64,000 nt of DNA from Sulfuritalea sp. (GTDB lineage Bacteria; Pseudomonadota; Gammaproteobacteria; Burkholderiales; Rhodocyclaceae), in assembly GCA_022842325.1 (NCBI GenBank), contig JALHPU010000006.1, forward strand, positions 62,001 to 126,000, in the 5' to 3' direction. The translations under genes and the position numbers were made by a program. Each line of letters opens with the position of its first letter. Positions within the stretch are counted from its first letter, which is position 1. The notes below the pieces were generated by a model, which was not told where the DNA came from, searched no databases, and saw only the letters and a list, made by a program, of their open reading frames with translations. Below are positions 18,678 to 26,468 of this stretch, piece by piece.

Positions 18678-20640
18678 GCCCCGATTCTACCGGCACGGGG
18701 ACAGCGAAGAAGGCTTCGACCTCGACCACGTCGCGCGTGCGCCGCATCGGCGGCAGCGAACGCCAGATCGCCTTGCCATAGGGCTTGCCGGTCAGGCGCG
18801 GGTCGCAGATCATCAGCACGCCGCGGTCGTCCTCGTCGCGGATCAGCCGCCCCGAGCCCTGCTTCATGTTGATCACGGCGCGCGGCAACTGGTATTCCAT
18901 GAACGGGTTGCGCCCCGCGGCGCGCAACTTGTCGATGCGTGCGGCGAGCACCGGGTCGTCGGGCGGCGCGAAGGGCAGCTTGTCGATCACCACCAGCGAC
19001 AGGGCCTCGCCGCGCACGTCGACGCCCTCCCAGAAGCTCTGGCTGGCGACCAGGATCGCATTGCCGAGGAAGCGGAAGCGCTCCAGCAGTTCCGTGCGCG
19101 AGCCCTCGCCCTGCATCAGCAGCGGCAGGTCGAGGCCCTCTGCGGCGAGCTTCTCCTGCAGAAGTTCGCGGATGCGGCGCATCGCACGCAAGGACGTGCA
19201 CAGCACGAAAGCGCGCCCGCCGGAAGCGCGGATCGCCGGCCAGGCGGCTTCCGCCACGGCCTCCTGATACATCGCGCTGTTGGGGTCGGGCATCCCGGTC
19301 GGCGAATACAACAGCGCGTTGCGCTCGTAATCGAAGGGACTGCCCCACACCGCGGTATCGGCGGCGGCCAGCCCGAGTTCGCCGCAGTAATGCGAAAAGT
19401 TCGTGCCCACCGCCAGCGTCGCCGACGTAAAAATCCAGGCGCGCGGATGGCCCTCCATCTGGCGCTGGAAAATCGGCGCGATGTCGAGCGGCGTCAGGTT
19501 CAGCGACATCGCCTGCGAGTAGACCTCGACCCATTTCACGACATCGTCACCGCCGGCGACTTCGGGGTCGGCGCTACCACCGCGCCAGCGCTTGAGCGCC
19601 GCCGCCAGCTCCTGGGTGCGCCGCAGGCAATTGGCCAGGCCTTCGCCGCGCTCGGCCTGGGTGTCGAGGTGGCGGCCGAGTTCGGCGATGGCATCGGCCA
19701 GGCGCTGCAGCGCCGTACCGAATTCCGCCTCGCTCTCGACCTTGGCCGCCGGCAGGCGCAGGTTCTCGCCCTTCACCGCCAGGCGCAGGTCGCGCGCGGC
19801 CTTGTCCAGCGCCTGCGCGGCATCCTGCAGCGCCGGGTAATCCTTCGCCGTAGCGATAGCCTCGTTGCGCGTGTCGCGCGCCAGCTCGATGATCTGGCTG
19901 GTCGACACGCTCTCGCCGAAGAACAGCCCCGCCACCTCGGGCAACTGGTGCGCCTCGTCGAAAATGATGGTGTTGCAGGCCGGCAGCAGTTCGCCCATGC
20001 CCTCGTCCTTCAACATCACGTCGGCGAAGAACAGGTGGTGATTGACCACCACCACGTCCGCCGTCAGCGCATCCTGGCGCGCGGCGAGGACGAAGCAGTC
20101 CTTGACGTTGGGGCACTCCTGGCCGAGGCAGTTCTCGCGCGTCGACGTCGCCTGCACCCAGGCCCCGGAATCCTCCGGCACGTCGATGCATTCGGCCTTG
20201 TCGCCGGTTCTGGTGCGCTCGGCGAAGCGGGCGATCTTGCGCAAGTGCGCCGCCTCCTCGCGCGACGCGAGCCGCCCGGCGCTCATGGCGCGTTCCAGAT
20301 GATAGGGGCAGACGTAGTTGGCGCGGCCCTTCAGCAGCGCGATCGACGCGCCGACTTTCAGCGCATCGCGCACCGTCGGCAGGTCACGATTGAACAGTTG
20401 GTCCTGCAGGGTCTTGGTGCCGGTCGAGACGATCACCTTGCCGCCCGAGAGCAGCGCCGGCACCAGGTAGGCGAAGGTCTTGCCGGTGCCGGTGCCGGCC
20501 TCGGTCACCAGCGCCAGGTTGCCGGCGATGGCCGCCGCGATGCGCTGCGCCATCTCCAACTGCTGCGGCCGTGGGCGAAAGCCTGGCACGGCGGCGGCGA
20601 GCGGCCCCTCGGGGGCGAAGATGCGGTCAAGATCGGACAT
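18670..20640 (-). CDS. DinG/YoaA-type ATP-dependent DNA helicase
   Basis: A 656-residue XPD-like superfamily 2 helicase with an iron-sulfur cluster. Walker A is EAGTGTGKT (47-55), the cluster ligands are C111, C171, C176 and C182, and the DEAH box is at 228-231. Later motifs include TSATL, LVVIDKLPFAPP and the final QGSGRLIRDEDDRG. The ATG at 20640 gives MSDLDRIFAPEGPLAAAVPG, the usual start of YoaA-type enzymes, which act on DNA damaged at replication forks. It is the first gene of the run through to moaE. Confidence 0.9.
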   Translation of the reverse strand: MSDLDRIFAPEGPLAAAVPGFRPRPQQLEMAQRIAAAIAGNLALVTEAGTGTGKTFAYLVPALLSGGKVIVSTGTKTLQDQLFNRDLPTVRDALKVGASIALLKGRANYVCPYHLERAMSAGRLASREEAAHLRKIARFAERTRTGDKAECIDVPEDSGAWVQATSTRENCLGQECPNVKDCFVLAARQDALTADVVVVNHHLFFADVMLKDEGMGELLPACNTIIFDEAHQLPEVAGLFFGESVSTSQIIELARDTRNEAIATAKDYPALQDAAQALDKAARDLRLAVKGENLRLPAAKVESEAEFGTALQRLADAIAELGRHLDTQAERGEGLANCLRRTQELAAALKRWRGGSADPEVAGGDDVVKWVEVYSQAMSLNLTPLDIAPIFQRQMEGHPRAWIFTSATLAVGTNFSHYCGELGLAAADTAVWGSPFDYERNALLYSPTGMPDPNSAMYQEAVAEAAWPAIRASGGRAFVLCTSLRAMRRIRELLQEKLAAEGLDLPLLMQGEGSRTELLERFRFLGNAILVASQSFWEGVDVRGEALSLVVIDKLPFAPPDDPVLAARIDKLRAAGRNPFMEYQLPRAVINMKQGSGRLIRDEDDRGVLMICDPRLTGKPYGKAIWRSLPPMRRTRDVVEVEAFFAVPVPVESGHD

Positions 20641-20682
20641 GGCGGGCGCGGCATGGTAGCACGCGGGAACAGCGCGGGAAGG

Positions 20683-20708
20683 CAAGAGTCGGCGCTGGCG
20701 ATACGGCG
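20683..20708. repeat. Dispersed short repeat, between dinG-like gene and DUF4160 gene
   Basis: CAAGAGTCGGCGCTGGCGAT followed by ACGGCG, in the region between two divergent start codons (20640 and 20767). Its position means it may overlap promoter sequence of one or both genes. Confidence 0.8.
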
Positions 20709-20766
20709 AATCCCGCTTCGCAAGGCTGTGCTCATGGCACCATCCCTCGCGGGTATCATATCGTCC

Positions 20767-21006
20767 ATGAGTCCAACGATTTTTCGCGAAGGCGGCTTCC
20801 GTTTCTACTTCTTTTCGCGGGAAGAATCGAGAGTGCACGTGCATGTTCAAGGTCAGAATGGCGAGGCAAAGTTCTGGCTTGAGCCGGTGGTTGAGCTAGC
20901 CCAGCATGCCGGACTTTCCCGACGCGAAATCAGTGAAGCAACCCGCTTGGTTCAGGAGCATGAAAATGACATCCGCAGCGCTTGGCGCCAGCACTTCCCA
21001 GGTTGA
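20767..21006 (+). CDS. DUF4160 protein (possible toxin-antitoxin component)
   Basis: A 79-residue protein from the ATG at 20767 (MSPTIFREGGFRFYFFSREE). The motif ESRVHVHVQGQNGEAKFWLE is the DUF4160 signature. These genes are usually paired with DUF2442 genes, as here, and such pairs are widely regarded as putative toxin-antitoxin modules, though the activity is not established to my knowledge. The downstream DUF2442 gene overlaps its end by 47 bases in another frame. Confidence 0.85.
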   Translation: MSPTIFREGGFRFYFFSREESRVHVHVQGQNGEAKFWLEPVVELAQHAGLSRREISEATRLVQEHENDIRSAWRQHFPG

Positions 21007-21235
21007 GGTAACCAATATTTCGCAGCACGGCTTCTGGCTATTGCTGGCAGATGAAGAACTGTTTCTGCCGTTCTCCGAATTTCCGTGGTTTCGGGATGTC
21101 GCAGTCGGCAAGATTCTGCACGTCGAACTCCCTTCCTCCAACCACCTCTACTGGCCCGATCTCGACGTCGATCTGGCCGTGGAGTCCATTCGTCATCCCG
21201 AACGGTTTCCGCTTGTCAGTCGAGTAAGCACTTAG
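20960..21235 (+). CDS. DUF2442 protein, partner of the DUF4160 protein
   Basis: A 91-residue protein from the ATG at 20960, chosen because CAGGAG lies just upstream and the longer frame adds only non-conserved residues. The core VEVTNISQHGFWLLLADEEL then FLPFSEFPWFRDVAVGKI matches DUF2442, with the typical LYWPDLDVDLAVESIRHPER end. It overlaps the DUF4160 gene by 47 bases, a strong sign of coupled expression. Confidence 0.85.
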   Translation: MKMTSAALGASTSQVEVTNISQHGFWLLLADEELFLPFSEFPWFRDVAVGKILHVELPSSNHLYWPDLDVDLAVESIRHPERFPLVSRVST

Positions 21236-21312
21236 GATTGGTCATCAAGCGAACCAGCGCGCGAAGTAATGCGCCGCTGACCAGTTAAGCCACATGGCCG
21301 GCGCGGTAAGGA

Positions 21313-21338
21313 CAAGAGTCGGCGCTGGCGGTACGGCG
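21313..21338. repeat. Dispersed short repeat, downstream of the DUF4160/DUF2442 pair
   Basis: CAAGAGTCGGCGCTGGCGGT followed by ACGGCG, same orientation as the copy at 20683-20708 with one change. The two copies flank the DUF4160/DUF2442 pair as direct repeats about 630 bases apart. Confidence 0.8.
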
Positions 21339-21627
21339 GTTAGTCGGCCTTGGACTAAACCGAAGCCGCCACCCAGCAAAACAGGGGCCAATGGCCGCTT
21401 TACACATAATTTCGGACACGCCCATCTGAGATTGACGAGGTCCAATTGACTGACTCGATTTTGGATTCTTCCGGAGATCGCTTGCTGCTCGTGACCCTTC
21501 CTGAATTTTTGCAGAAAATGATTTCAGGGCGGCCACAGGGTCCATGGGGATTTCCGCTGTGCTTGAGAAATGCAAGACCGCCTAGAGCATTCATCAGGGT
21601 GACTTCGGGGAAGATACCAAAAGCAAG

Positions 21628-21653
21628 CGGTACCTGCCTGGTGGCAGGTACCG
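21628..21653 (-). terminator. Stem-loop downstream of the aldehyde dehydrogenase gene
   Basis: CGGTACCTGCC (21628-21638) pairs perfectly with GGCAGGTACCG (21643-21653) across TGGT. On the minus strand it lies 10 bases after the stop at 21663 and is followed by CTTGCTTTTGG. Confidence 0.7.
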
Positions 21654-21662
21654 GTGTTGCGC

Positions 21663-23093
21663 TTATTTCTTTAAGCTGATCACCTGTGGCTGCGTCACCG
21701 CCTTGAGCCCGTCGACGCCGAACTCGACGCCGTAGCCGGAGCCCTTGATGCCGCCGAAAGGCACCATGGGGTGGATCATGCCATGCTGATTGATCCATAC
21801 CGTGCCGGCCTGGATACGACTGGCGACCGCCCTGGCGGCCTCGATGTCGGTGGACCAGACCGAGGCGCCCAGTCCGGCGCGCAGCCGGTTGGCGCTGGCG
21901 ATGGCGTCGTCCACGTTGCTGTACTTGATGATCGGCAGCACCGGGCCGAACTGTTCCTCATCCACCAGGCGGGCGCCGTCTTTCAGGCCCGTCACCAGGG
22001 TCAGCGGATAGAAATTGCCAGGACCGCTCGCGGCCTCACCGCCGCAAACGATGGTGCCGCCTTCGCGTTTTGCGCTGTCGACCAGCGAAACCACTTTGTC
22101 GTACTGCATGCGGTTCTGGATCGGACCCATGACCATGCCCTCATCCATGCCGTTGCCCATCGGCATCGCCTGGGCGAGATCCTTCAGTGCGGCGACGGTC
22201 TCGTCGTACAGCGACTCGTGCACATACAGCCGCTTGGCGGCCGCGCAGGTCTGTCCCATGTTGATGAAGGCGCCCCAGAACAGGCCCATCGCCATGGCTT
22301 TCGGGTCGGCGCCAGGCAGGACGATGGCGGCATCGTTGCCGCCCAGTTCCATGGTGGTCGGCACCATGTTGCGCGCGGCGGCTTCGGCGATCTTCTTGCC
22401 GGTGCTGGTCGAGCCGGTGAACATGATCTTGTCGATGCCCGGATCGCCGGTCAGCCAGGAGCCTACCTCGCCCGGTCCGCTGACGGTGTTGACCACGCCC
22501 GGCGGCAACAGCTCGCCGATCACCCGCACCAGTTCAAGGGTGCCGATAGTGGTGTATTCGGAGGGTTTGATGACCACGGTATTGCCGGCGCGGATCGAGG
22601 GAATCATCTGCCAGATGGCGATCAGCAGCGGCCAGTTCCAGGGCGCGATGGCGGCCACGACGCCAAAGGGCTGGCGATGCATTTCGTCACGACGGGTGTC
22701 GTCCTCGAACACCACGTCCACCGGCAAGTCGAGGCTTGCGGGCACCTGGGTCCACACCTCGCAGCCCCAGAGCTCGAAGCGGGCACCCGGCACCTGATCG
22801 GGGCCGACGCCGCCGAGCGGCTTGCCCTGTTCGCGCGTGACCCATTCGGCGAGGTAGGGCGCGTTTTGCTTGATTGCCTCGGCGAGCTTCAACATCAAGG
22901 CTTTGCGCTCGCCATCGGGGCGAGCGGCCCAGGCGGGTTGCGCTGCGCGGGCAGCGGCAATCGCCGACTTCACTTGCGCTGCGGTGGAAATCGGGGCCAG
23001 GCCAAGAACTTCGCCGGTCGCTGGATTGAAGGATTCGAAGGTCTTCTCCGAAGCGACGGGCTGACCATTGACGAAATTCAAGTAAGTCTTCAT
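21663..23093 (-). CDS. NAD(P)-dependent aldehyde dehydrogenase
   Basis: A 476-residue class 3-fold aldehyde dehydrogenase, oxidising an aldehyde to the carboxylate in the cytoplasm. Catalytic residues are in place: N153 in APWNWP, E249 in ELGGND and C283 in NMGQTCAAAKR; the cofactor loop FTGSTSTGK is normal. Length is typical. It is a single gene between a terminator hairpin and the divergent cytochrome/molybdoenzyme cluster. The substrate is not predictable, though an aldehyde from amine oxidation (genes at 29.3-32.7 kb) is a reasonable guess from context. Confidence 0.88.
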   Translation of the reverse strand: MKTYLNFVNGQPVASEKTFESFNPATGEVLGLAPISTAAQVKSAIAAARAAQPAWAARPDGERKALMLKLAEAIKQNAPYLAEWVTREQGKPLGGVGPDQVPGARFELWGCEVWTQVPASLDLPVDVVFEDDTRRDEMHRQPFGVVAAIAPWNWPLLIAIWQMIPSIRAGNTVVIKPSEYTTIGTLELVRVIGELLPPGVVNTVSGPGEVGSWLTGDPGIDKIMFTGSTSTGKKIAEAAARNMVPTTMELGGNDAAIVLPGADPKAMAMGLFWGAFINMGQTCAAAKRLYVHESLYDETVAALKDLAQAMPMGNGMDEGMVMGPIQNRMQYDKVVSLVDSAKREGGTIVCGGEAASGPGNFYPLTLVTGLKDGARLVDEEQFGPVLPIIKYSNVDDAIASANRLRAGLGASVWSTDIEAARAVASRIQAGTVWINQHGMIHPMVPFGGIKGSGYGVEFGVDGLKAVTQPQVISLKK

Positions 23094-23306
23094 GGCTGAT
23101 CTCCAAATATTGATGTTGTTAGGTGAACTCCGTGCCTTGGCCGCATCGCCTCCCCCGCCGGCCTTGTGGGCGCGTGGCTGGGGGACACAGGTGCGGCGAC
23201 CTTAACAACACTGGTCCGCCGGCGTTATCACAATTCGGCAATCTGCGGTGCCCGCACTTTTGCCGATTGTCGATGTTGCCTCCGGCGCATCTTTCGTAGC
23301 ATCGGT

Positions 23307-23322
23307 ATCCATCAAGATGGAT
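23307..23322. promoter_or_regulatory. Palindrome at the start of the cytochrome/idr cluster
   Basis: ATCCAT-CAAG-ATGGAT is a perfect 6-base inverted repeat that overlaps the ATG at 23321. It could be an operator or an mRNA hairpin that limits translation initiation. The rest of 23094-23306, between two divergent genes, shows no clear promoter to me. Confidence 0.35.
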
Positions 23323-23713
23323 GAAGAGGTGGCGCGTGTCCGGACTGCATGGGAACGGTACTTCGTGGCGCGGGCGCATCTGCCTGCTGCTCGCGCTTGC
23401 CGCTTTGGCTGGCGGCGCGGCGGCGGAGTCCGGCGGCCGCCTGCTGTACTACCTCAATTGCCTGGGTTGTCACCCGATGCCGGAGCAAGACCCCGGCGAT
23501 TTCGATGGCCAGGCGCGCTTCGTCGGGGCCTTCTATCAGACCGAGGCCGGCCGGCGCTTTTTTATTCGCCTGCCGGCGGCCGGTTCACCGTCCCTGAATG
23601 CCGCCGACGAGCGTCTGCTGCAGGAAGAGATATTTGCCTGGAAAGGTGCTTGCTTCGCGCTGACGGCGTCAACGCCCTTGATCAGGAACCGTCACGTCGG
23701 CGGGCGGTGGTGA
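23321..23713 (+). CDS. Small exported c-type cytochrome
   Basis: A 130-residue protein with a signal peptide (RICLLLALAALAGGAAA) and one heme-binding motif C47-L-G-C50-H51 in YYLNCLGCHPMP. The following residues (ARFVGAFYQTEAGRRFFIRL, then PSLNAADERLLQEEIFAWKG) resemble small cytochromes found beside quinoprotein dehydrogenases. No methionine occurs after residue 53, so the usual distal Met ligand is missing. Its stop overlaps the next start by one base (TGATG), so it is part of the cluster and probably passes electrons to or from the enzymes encoded downstream. Confidence 0.7.
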   Translation: MKRWRVSGLHGNGTSWRGRICLLLALAALAGGAAAESGGRLLYYLNCLGCHPMPEQDPGDFDGQARFVGAFYQTEAGRRFFIRLPAAGSPSLNAADERLLQEEIFAWKGACFALTASTPLIRNRHVGGRW

Positions 23714-25911
23714 TGCGCCGCGTGCTGCGGACTGCTCTCGTGACGGGTCTGCTCTGGCTCGGCATGGGTGCGGCCGTGGCCGCTGCGCTGGCACCGCTGC
23801 CGTCGCCGCCGAGCGTGAACCGGCCGCTGGCCGAACTGGGACGCCATCTGTTTTTCGACACCCGCCTGTCGGGCGACATGGGCCGCTCCTGCGCCAGTTG
23901 CCATATGCCAACTCAGGGGTGGGCCGACGGCAGGCCGCTTTCGCGCGCCTATCCGGGTAGCGACTACTTTCGCAATGCGCCGGGACTGATGAATGTGGCC
24001 TTGCGCCAGCGCCTGATGTGGGATGGTCGTCTTGATGGCACCGACTTGCCGACGGCGGTGCGCGACATGGTGACCGAGGCGCACTTCATGAACGCCGATG
24101 GCCGTTTGGTGCAGGAGCGGATTGTCCAGGTGCGCGAATATCGCCAGCTGTGGGACCAGGTCTGGGGCGTCGGCAGCGCGATCTACGGCCCGCAGCTGTT
24201 TGTCGCGGTCGGCGAATTCCTCAAGACGCTGAACTCGCACGGGGCGCCGATCGATGCCTATTTGCGCGGCGAAGTGCGGGCGCTGACGGCGGACGCACGC
24301 GCCGGCCTGGCCTTGTTCAGCGGCAAGGCAGGCTGCAGCCGCTGCCACGACGGCGCGCTGTTTTCCGACGGCAAGTTTCATCGCACCGGGGTGCCGGAAA
24401 ACCCGGCGGTGTGGAATGAACCCTTGCGCCTCATGACCGCGCTGCGGCACTTCGCGACCAATGGCATGCCCAACTACATGAATGCGCGCAGCGATCCCGG
24501 CGCCTATGCAATCAGCAAGGTGGAGGCGGATCGCGGGCGCTTCCTGACACCCTCGCTGCGCGAACTCGGCCACACCGCGCCGTATATGCACAACGGCGTG
24601 TTTGCCACCCTGGCCGAGGTGATCGAATTCTACGATCGCGGCGGCGGTGCCGATGGCGGGCTGCGGCCGCTGGCGCTTTCGGTAGCGGAAAAGCGCCAGC
24701 TGATCGGCTTTCTCGAGGCGCTGAGCGGCAAGCCGCCGGCAATCGCAATCCCAATCCCGTTCGAGTACCAGGTGCATGACCTGCATGCGCCGGTTGTCCC
24801 TCAAATCGCCGTATCGCCAGCGCCGACTCTTGCCGCCGCCGACGCCGCCGCGCCGGTGGCGCTGCCGCTGGCGCAGCTACCGCCGGTGCCGGTACCGGCC
24901 GACAATCCGCAGACGCCGGAAAAAGTCGAGCTCGGGCGCCTGCTTTTCTTCGATCCGCGGCTTTCCGGCGACGGCAGCACGCCGTGCTTTTCCTGTCACT
25001 TCCCGCAGCGCGGCTGGGGCGAGGGCGGCGCCAAGTCGCGCGGTTATCCGGGCACCTGGCATTGGCGCAACGCCTCGACCGTGATCAACGCGGCCCACTT
25101 CGGCAAACTCAACTGGGACGGCGCGGCGAACAGCCTCGAGCATCAGGCCGCCGGCGCGGCGGAGGGTACGGTGGCCGGCAATGGCGATCCGGCCATGATG
25201 GAAATGCGCCTGCGCCTGGTGCCCGACTATGTGGAACGCTTCCGTCGCGTCTTCGGCCTGCAATGGCCGCGCATGACGCAGGCCTATCAGGCACTCGCGG
25301 CGTTCCAGCGCAGCATCGTCAGCGATTCGCGCCAGGTGCCGCTGGATCGCCATCTCGCCGGCGATGAACAAGCGCTGAGCGCGGAGGCCCGGCGCGGTTA
25401 TCAGCTGTTCGCCGGCAAGGCCGGCTGCCAGCGCTGCCACAACGGCGCGCTAGTCTCGGATCAGCGCTTTCACGCCACCGGCGTGCCGGAGCCGCGCGGC
25501 GAAGGCATGACGCCCTTGCTGCGCATCACGCATCGCTGGCAAAACTACCAGCGCGGCGTGCCCGAGTCGAGCTTCCGCCATAGCGATGCCGATCTCGGCC
25601 TCTACTACGTCACCAAGCGGGTCGAGGACATCGGCAAGTTTCGCACCCCGTCCTTGCGCGAATTGCGCTACACGGCGCCCTATATGCACAACGGCGCCTT
25701 TGCGAGCCTGCGCGAAGTGGTGGATTTCTATGATCGCGGCGGCGGCGTCGCCGCCAACAAGCCGGCCTGGCTGCGGCCCCTGGGCCTGAGCGAGGCCGAG
25801 AAGCGCGACCTGGTCGTATTTCTTGACGCCATGAGCATGGACCAGCCCCTGCTCGTCGCCGTGCCCGCGCTGCCGAACTATTCCATGCCGAAAGGAGCGA
25901 CCAAACCATGA
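23713..25911 (+). CDS. Double di-heme cytochrome c peroxidase / MauG-like protein (fused IdrP1-IdrP2 type)
   Basis: A 732-residue periplasmic protein with signal peptide and two complete bacterial cytochrome c peroxidase modules in tandem. Module 1 (about 35-340) has hemes at C60/C63/H64 and C208/C211/H212 and the motif TPSLRELGHTAPYMHNG ending at 295. Module 2 (about 400-715) has C425/C428/H429, C572/C575/H576 and the same motif ending at 661. A Pro/Ala-rich linker (about 350-400) joins them and contains a dispersed repeat. Iodate reductase clusters encode two separate peroxidases (IdrP1, IdrP2), proposed to remove H2O2; here they are one chain. MauG, which finishes the TTQ cofactor of methylamine dehydrogenase, is in the same superfamily. 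It overlaps idrB by four bases. Confidence 0.82.
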   Translation: MRRVLRTALVTGLLWLGMGAAVAAALAPLPSPPSVNRPLAELGRHLFFDTRLSGDMGRSCASCHMPTQGWADGRPLSRAYPGSDYFRNAPGLMNVALRQRLMWDGRLDGTDLPTAVRDMVTEAHFMNADGRLVQERIVQVREYRQLWDQVWGVGSAIYGPQLFVAVGEFLKTLNSHGAPIDAYLRGEVRALTADARAGLALFSGKAGCSRCHDGALFSDGKFHRTGVPENPAVWNEPLRLMTALRHFATNGMPNYMNARSDPGAYAISKVEADRGRFLTPSLRELGHTAPYMHNGVFATLAEVIEFYDRGGGADGGLRPLALSVAEKRQLIGFLEALSGKPPAIAIPIPFEYQVHDLHAPVVPQIAVSPAPTLAAADAAAPVALPLAQLPPVPVPADNPQTPEKVELGRLLFFDPRLSGDGSTPCFSCHFPQRGWGEGGAKSRGYPGTWHWRNASTVINAAHFGKLNWDGAANSLEHQAAGAAEGTVAGNGDPAMMEMRLRLVPDYVERFRRVFGLQWPRMTQAYQALAAFQRSIVSDSRQVPLDRHLAGDEQALSAEARRGYQLFAGKAGCQRCHNGALVSDQRFHATGVPEPRGEGMTPLLRITHRWQNYQRGVPESSFRHSDADLGLYYVTKRVEDIGKFRTPSLRELRYTAPYMHNGAFASLREVVDFYDRGGGVAANKPAWLRPLGLSEAEKRDLVVFLDAMSMDQPLLVAVPALPNYSMPKGATKP
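24807..24832. repeat. Dispersed short repeat in the linker of the double peroxidase
   Basis: CGCCGTATCGCCAGCGCCGA followed by CTCTTG, a full copy. It lies in the linker between the two peroxidase modules and encodes AVSPAPTL, in frame. Confidence 0.75.
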
Positions 25912-26468
25912 GCGCCGAACCGATCCAGGGCCGAGGCTGCTCCTGCAGCGGCGGTGCCGGAATCAGCCGCCGCGACTTCCTGTTTGCCGGCGCACTGGCG
26001 CTGAGCTCGATTCCGCTCGCGGCGCTGGGCGCGGCCGCAGGGTTCGCGCCGGGAACCGTACTGCTGAAAGCGGCCTACGCCCGGCAACGCATTGCCAGCT
26101 TGTCGCAACTCGTCACAGGCATGCCGCTCTACTTCGACTATCCGCGCCCGGACCTGCCTAACCTGCTGGTCAAGCTCGGCACGGCGGCGGGTGGCGGACT
26201 GGGTGCGCAGCGCGACATCGTGGCCTTCAATCTGCGCTGTACGCACATGGGCGGCGATCTGTCGCGCGCCTTTCAGCCCGCGCAACAGGTGCTCGGGCCT
26301 TGCCCGCGCCATCTCACCAGCTTCGATCTGACGCGGCACGGGCTGGTGATCACCGGCAGCGCCACGGAAAGCCTGCCGCAGATCGAACTCGAACTCGATG
26401 GCGACACGATCTACGCGGTCGGCGTGATGGGGCTGGCCTACGGCGAGACAGGCACGGGGTCCGCATGA
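25908..26468 (+). CDS. idrB: Rieske iron-sulfur subunit, arsenite oxidase/iodate reductase family (IdrB-like)
   Basis: A 186-residue periplasmic [2Fe-2S] protein that would pass electrons to or from the molybdenum subunit. A twin-arginine signal is present (SRRDFLFAGALALSS, residues 20-34). The Rieske ligands are C111-T-H113 and C132-P-R-H135. The two extra cysteines that form a disulfide in some family members are Gly116 and Arg134 here. Two cysteines (C11, C13) precede the Tat motif. Start and stop overlap both neighbours in ATGA, so three genes are translated as one unit. Confidence 0.85.
   Translation: MSAEPIQGRGCSCSGGAGISRRDFLFAGALALSSIPLAALGAAAGFAPGTVLLKAAYARQRIASLSQLVTGMPLYFDYPRPDLPNLLVKLGTAAGGGLGAQRDIVAFNLRCTHMGGDLSRAFQPAQQVLGPCPRHLTSFDLTRHGLVITGSATESLPQIELELDGDTIYAVGVMGLAYGETGTGSA

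Larger units (their letters stand above)
21236..21662. other. Gene-free stretch with one dispersed repeat and a terminator hairpin
   Basis: No reading frame here has recognisable content or a plausible start site. It contains the dispersed repeat copy at 21313-21338 and the hairpin at 21628-21653. The remainder may be decayed accessory sequence downstream of the DUF4160/DUF2442 pair, but I cannot identify its source. Confidence 0.5.

Noticed and set aside
21883-21900. Further copy of the dispersed repeat in the aldehyde dehydrogenase gene
   Set aside because: Only GGCGCTGGCGAT is shared, without the flanking half; it encodes a conserved family segment.
23713-25911. A dedicated MauG for the downstream TTQ dehydrogenase
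   Set aside because: Two full modules joined and translationally coupled to the Rieske/molybdoenzyme genes fit IdrP1/IdrP2. Kept only as an alternative role.
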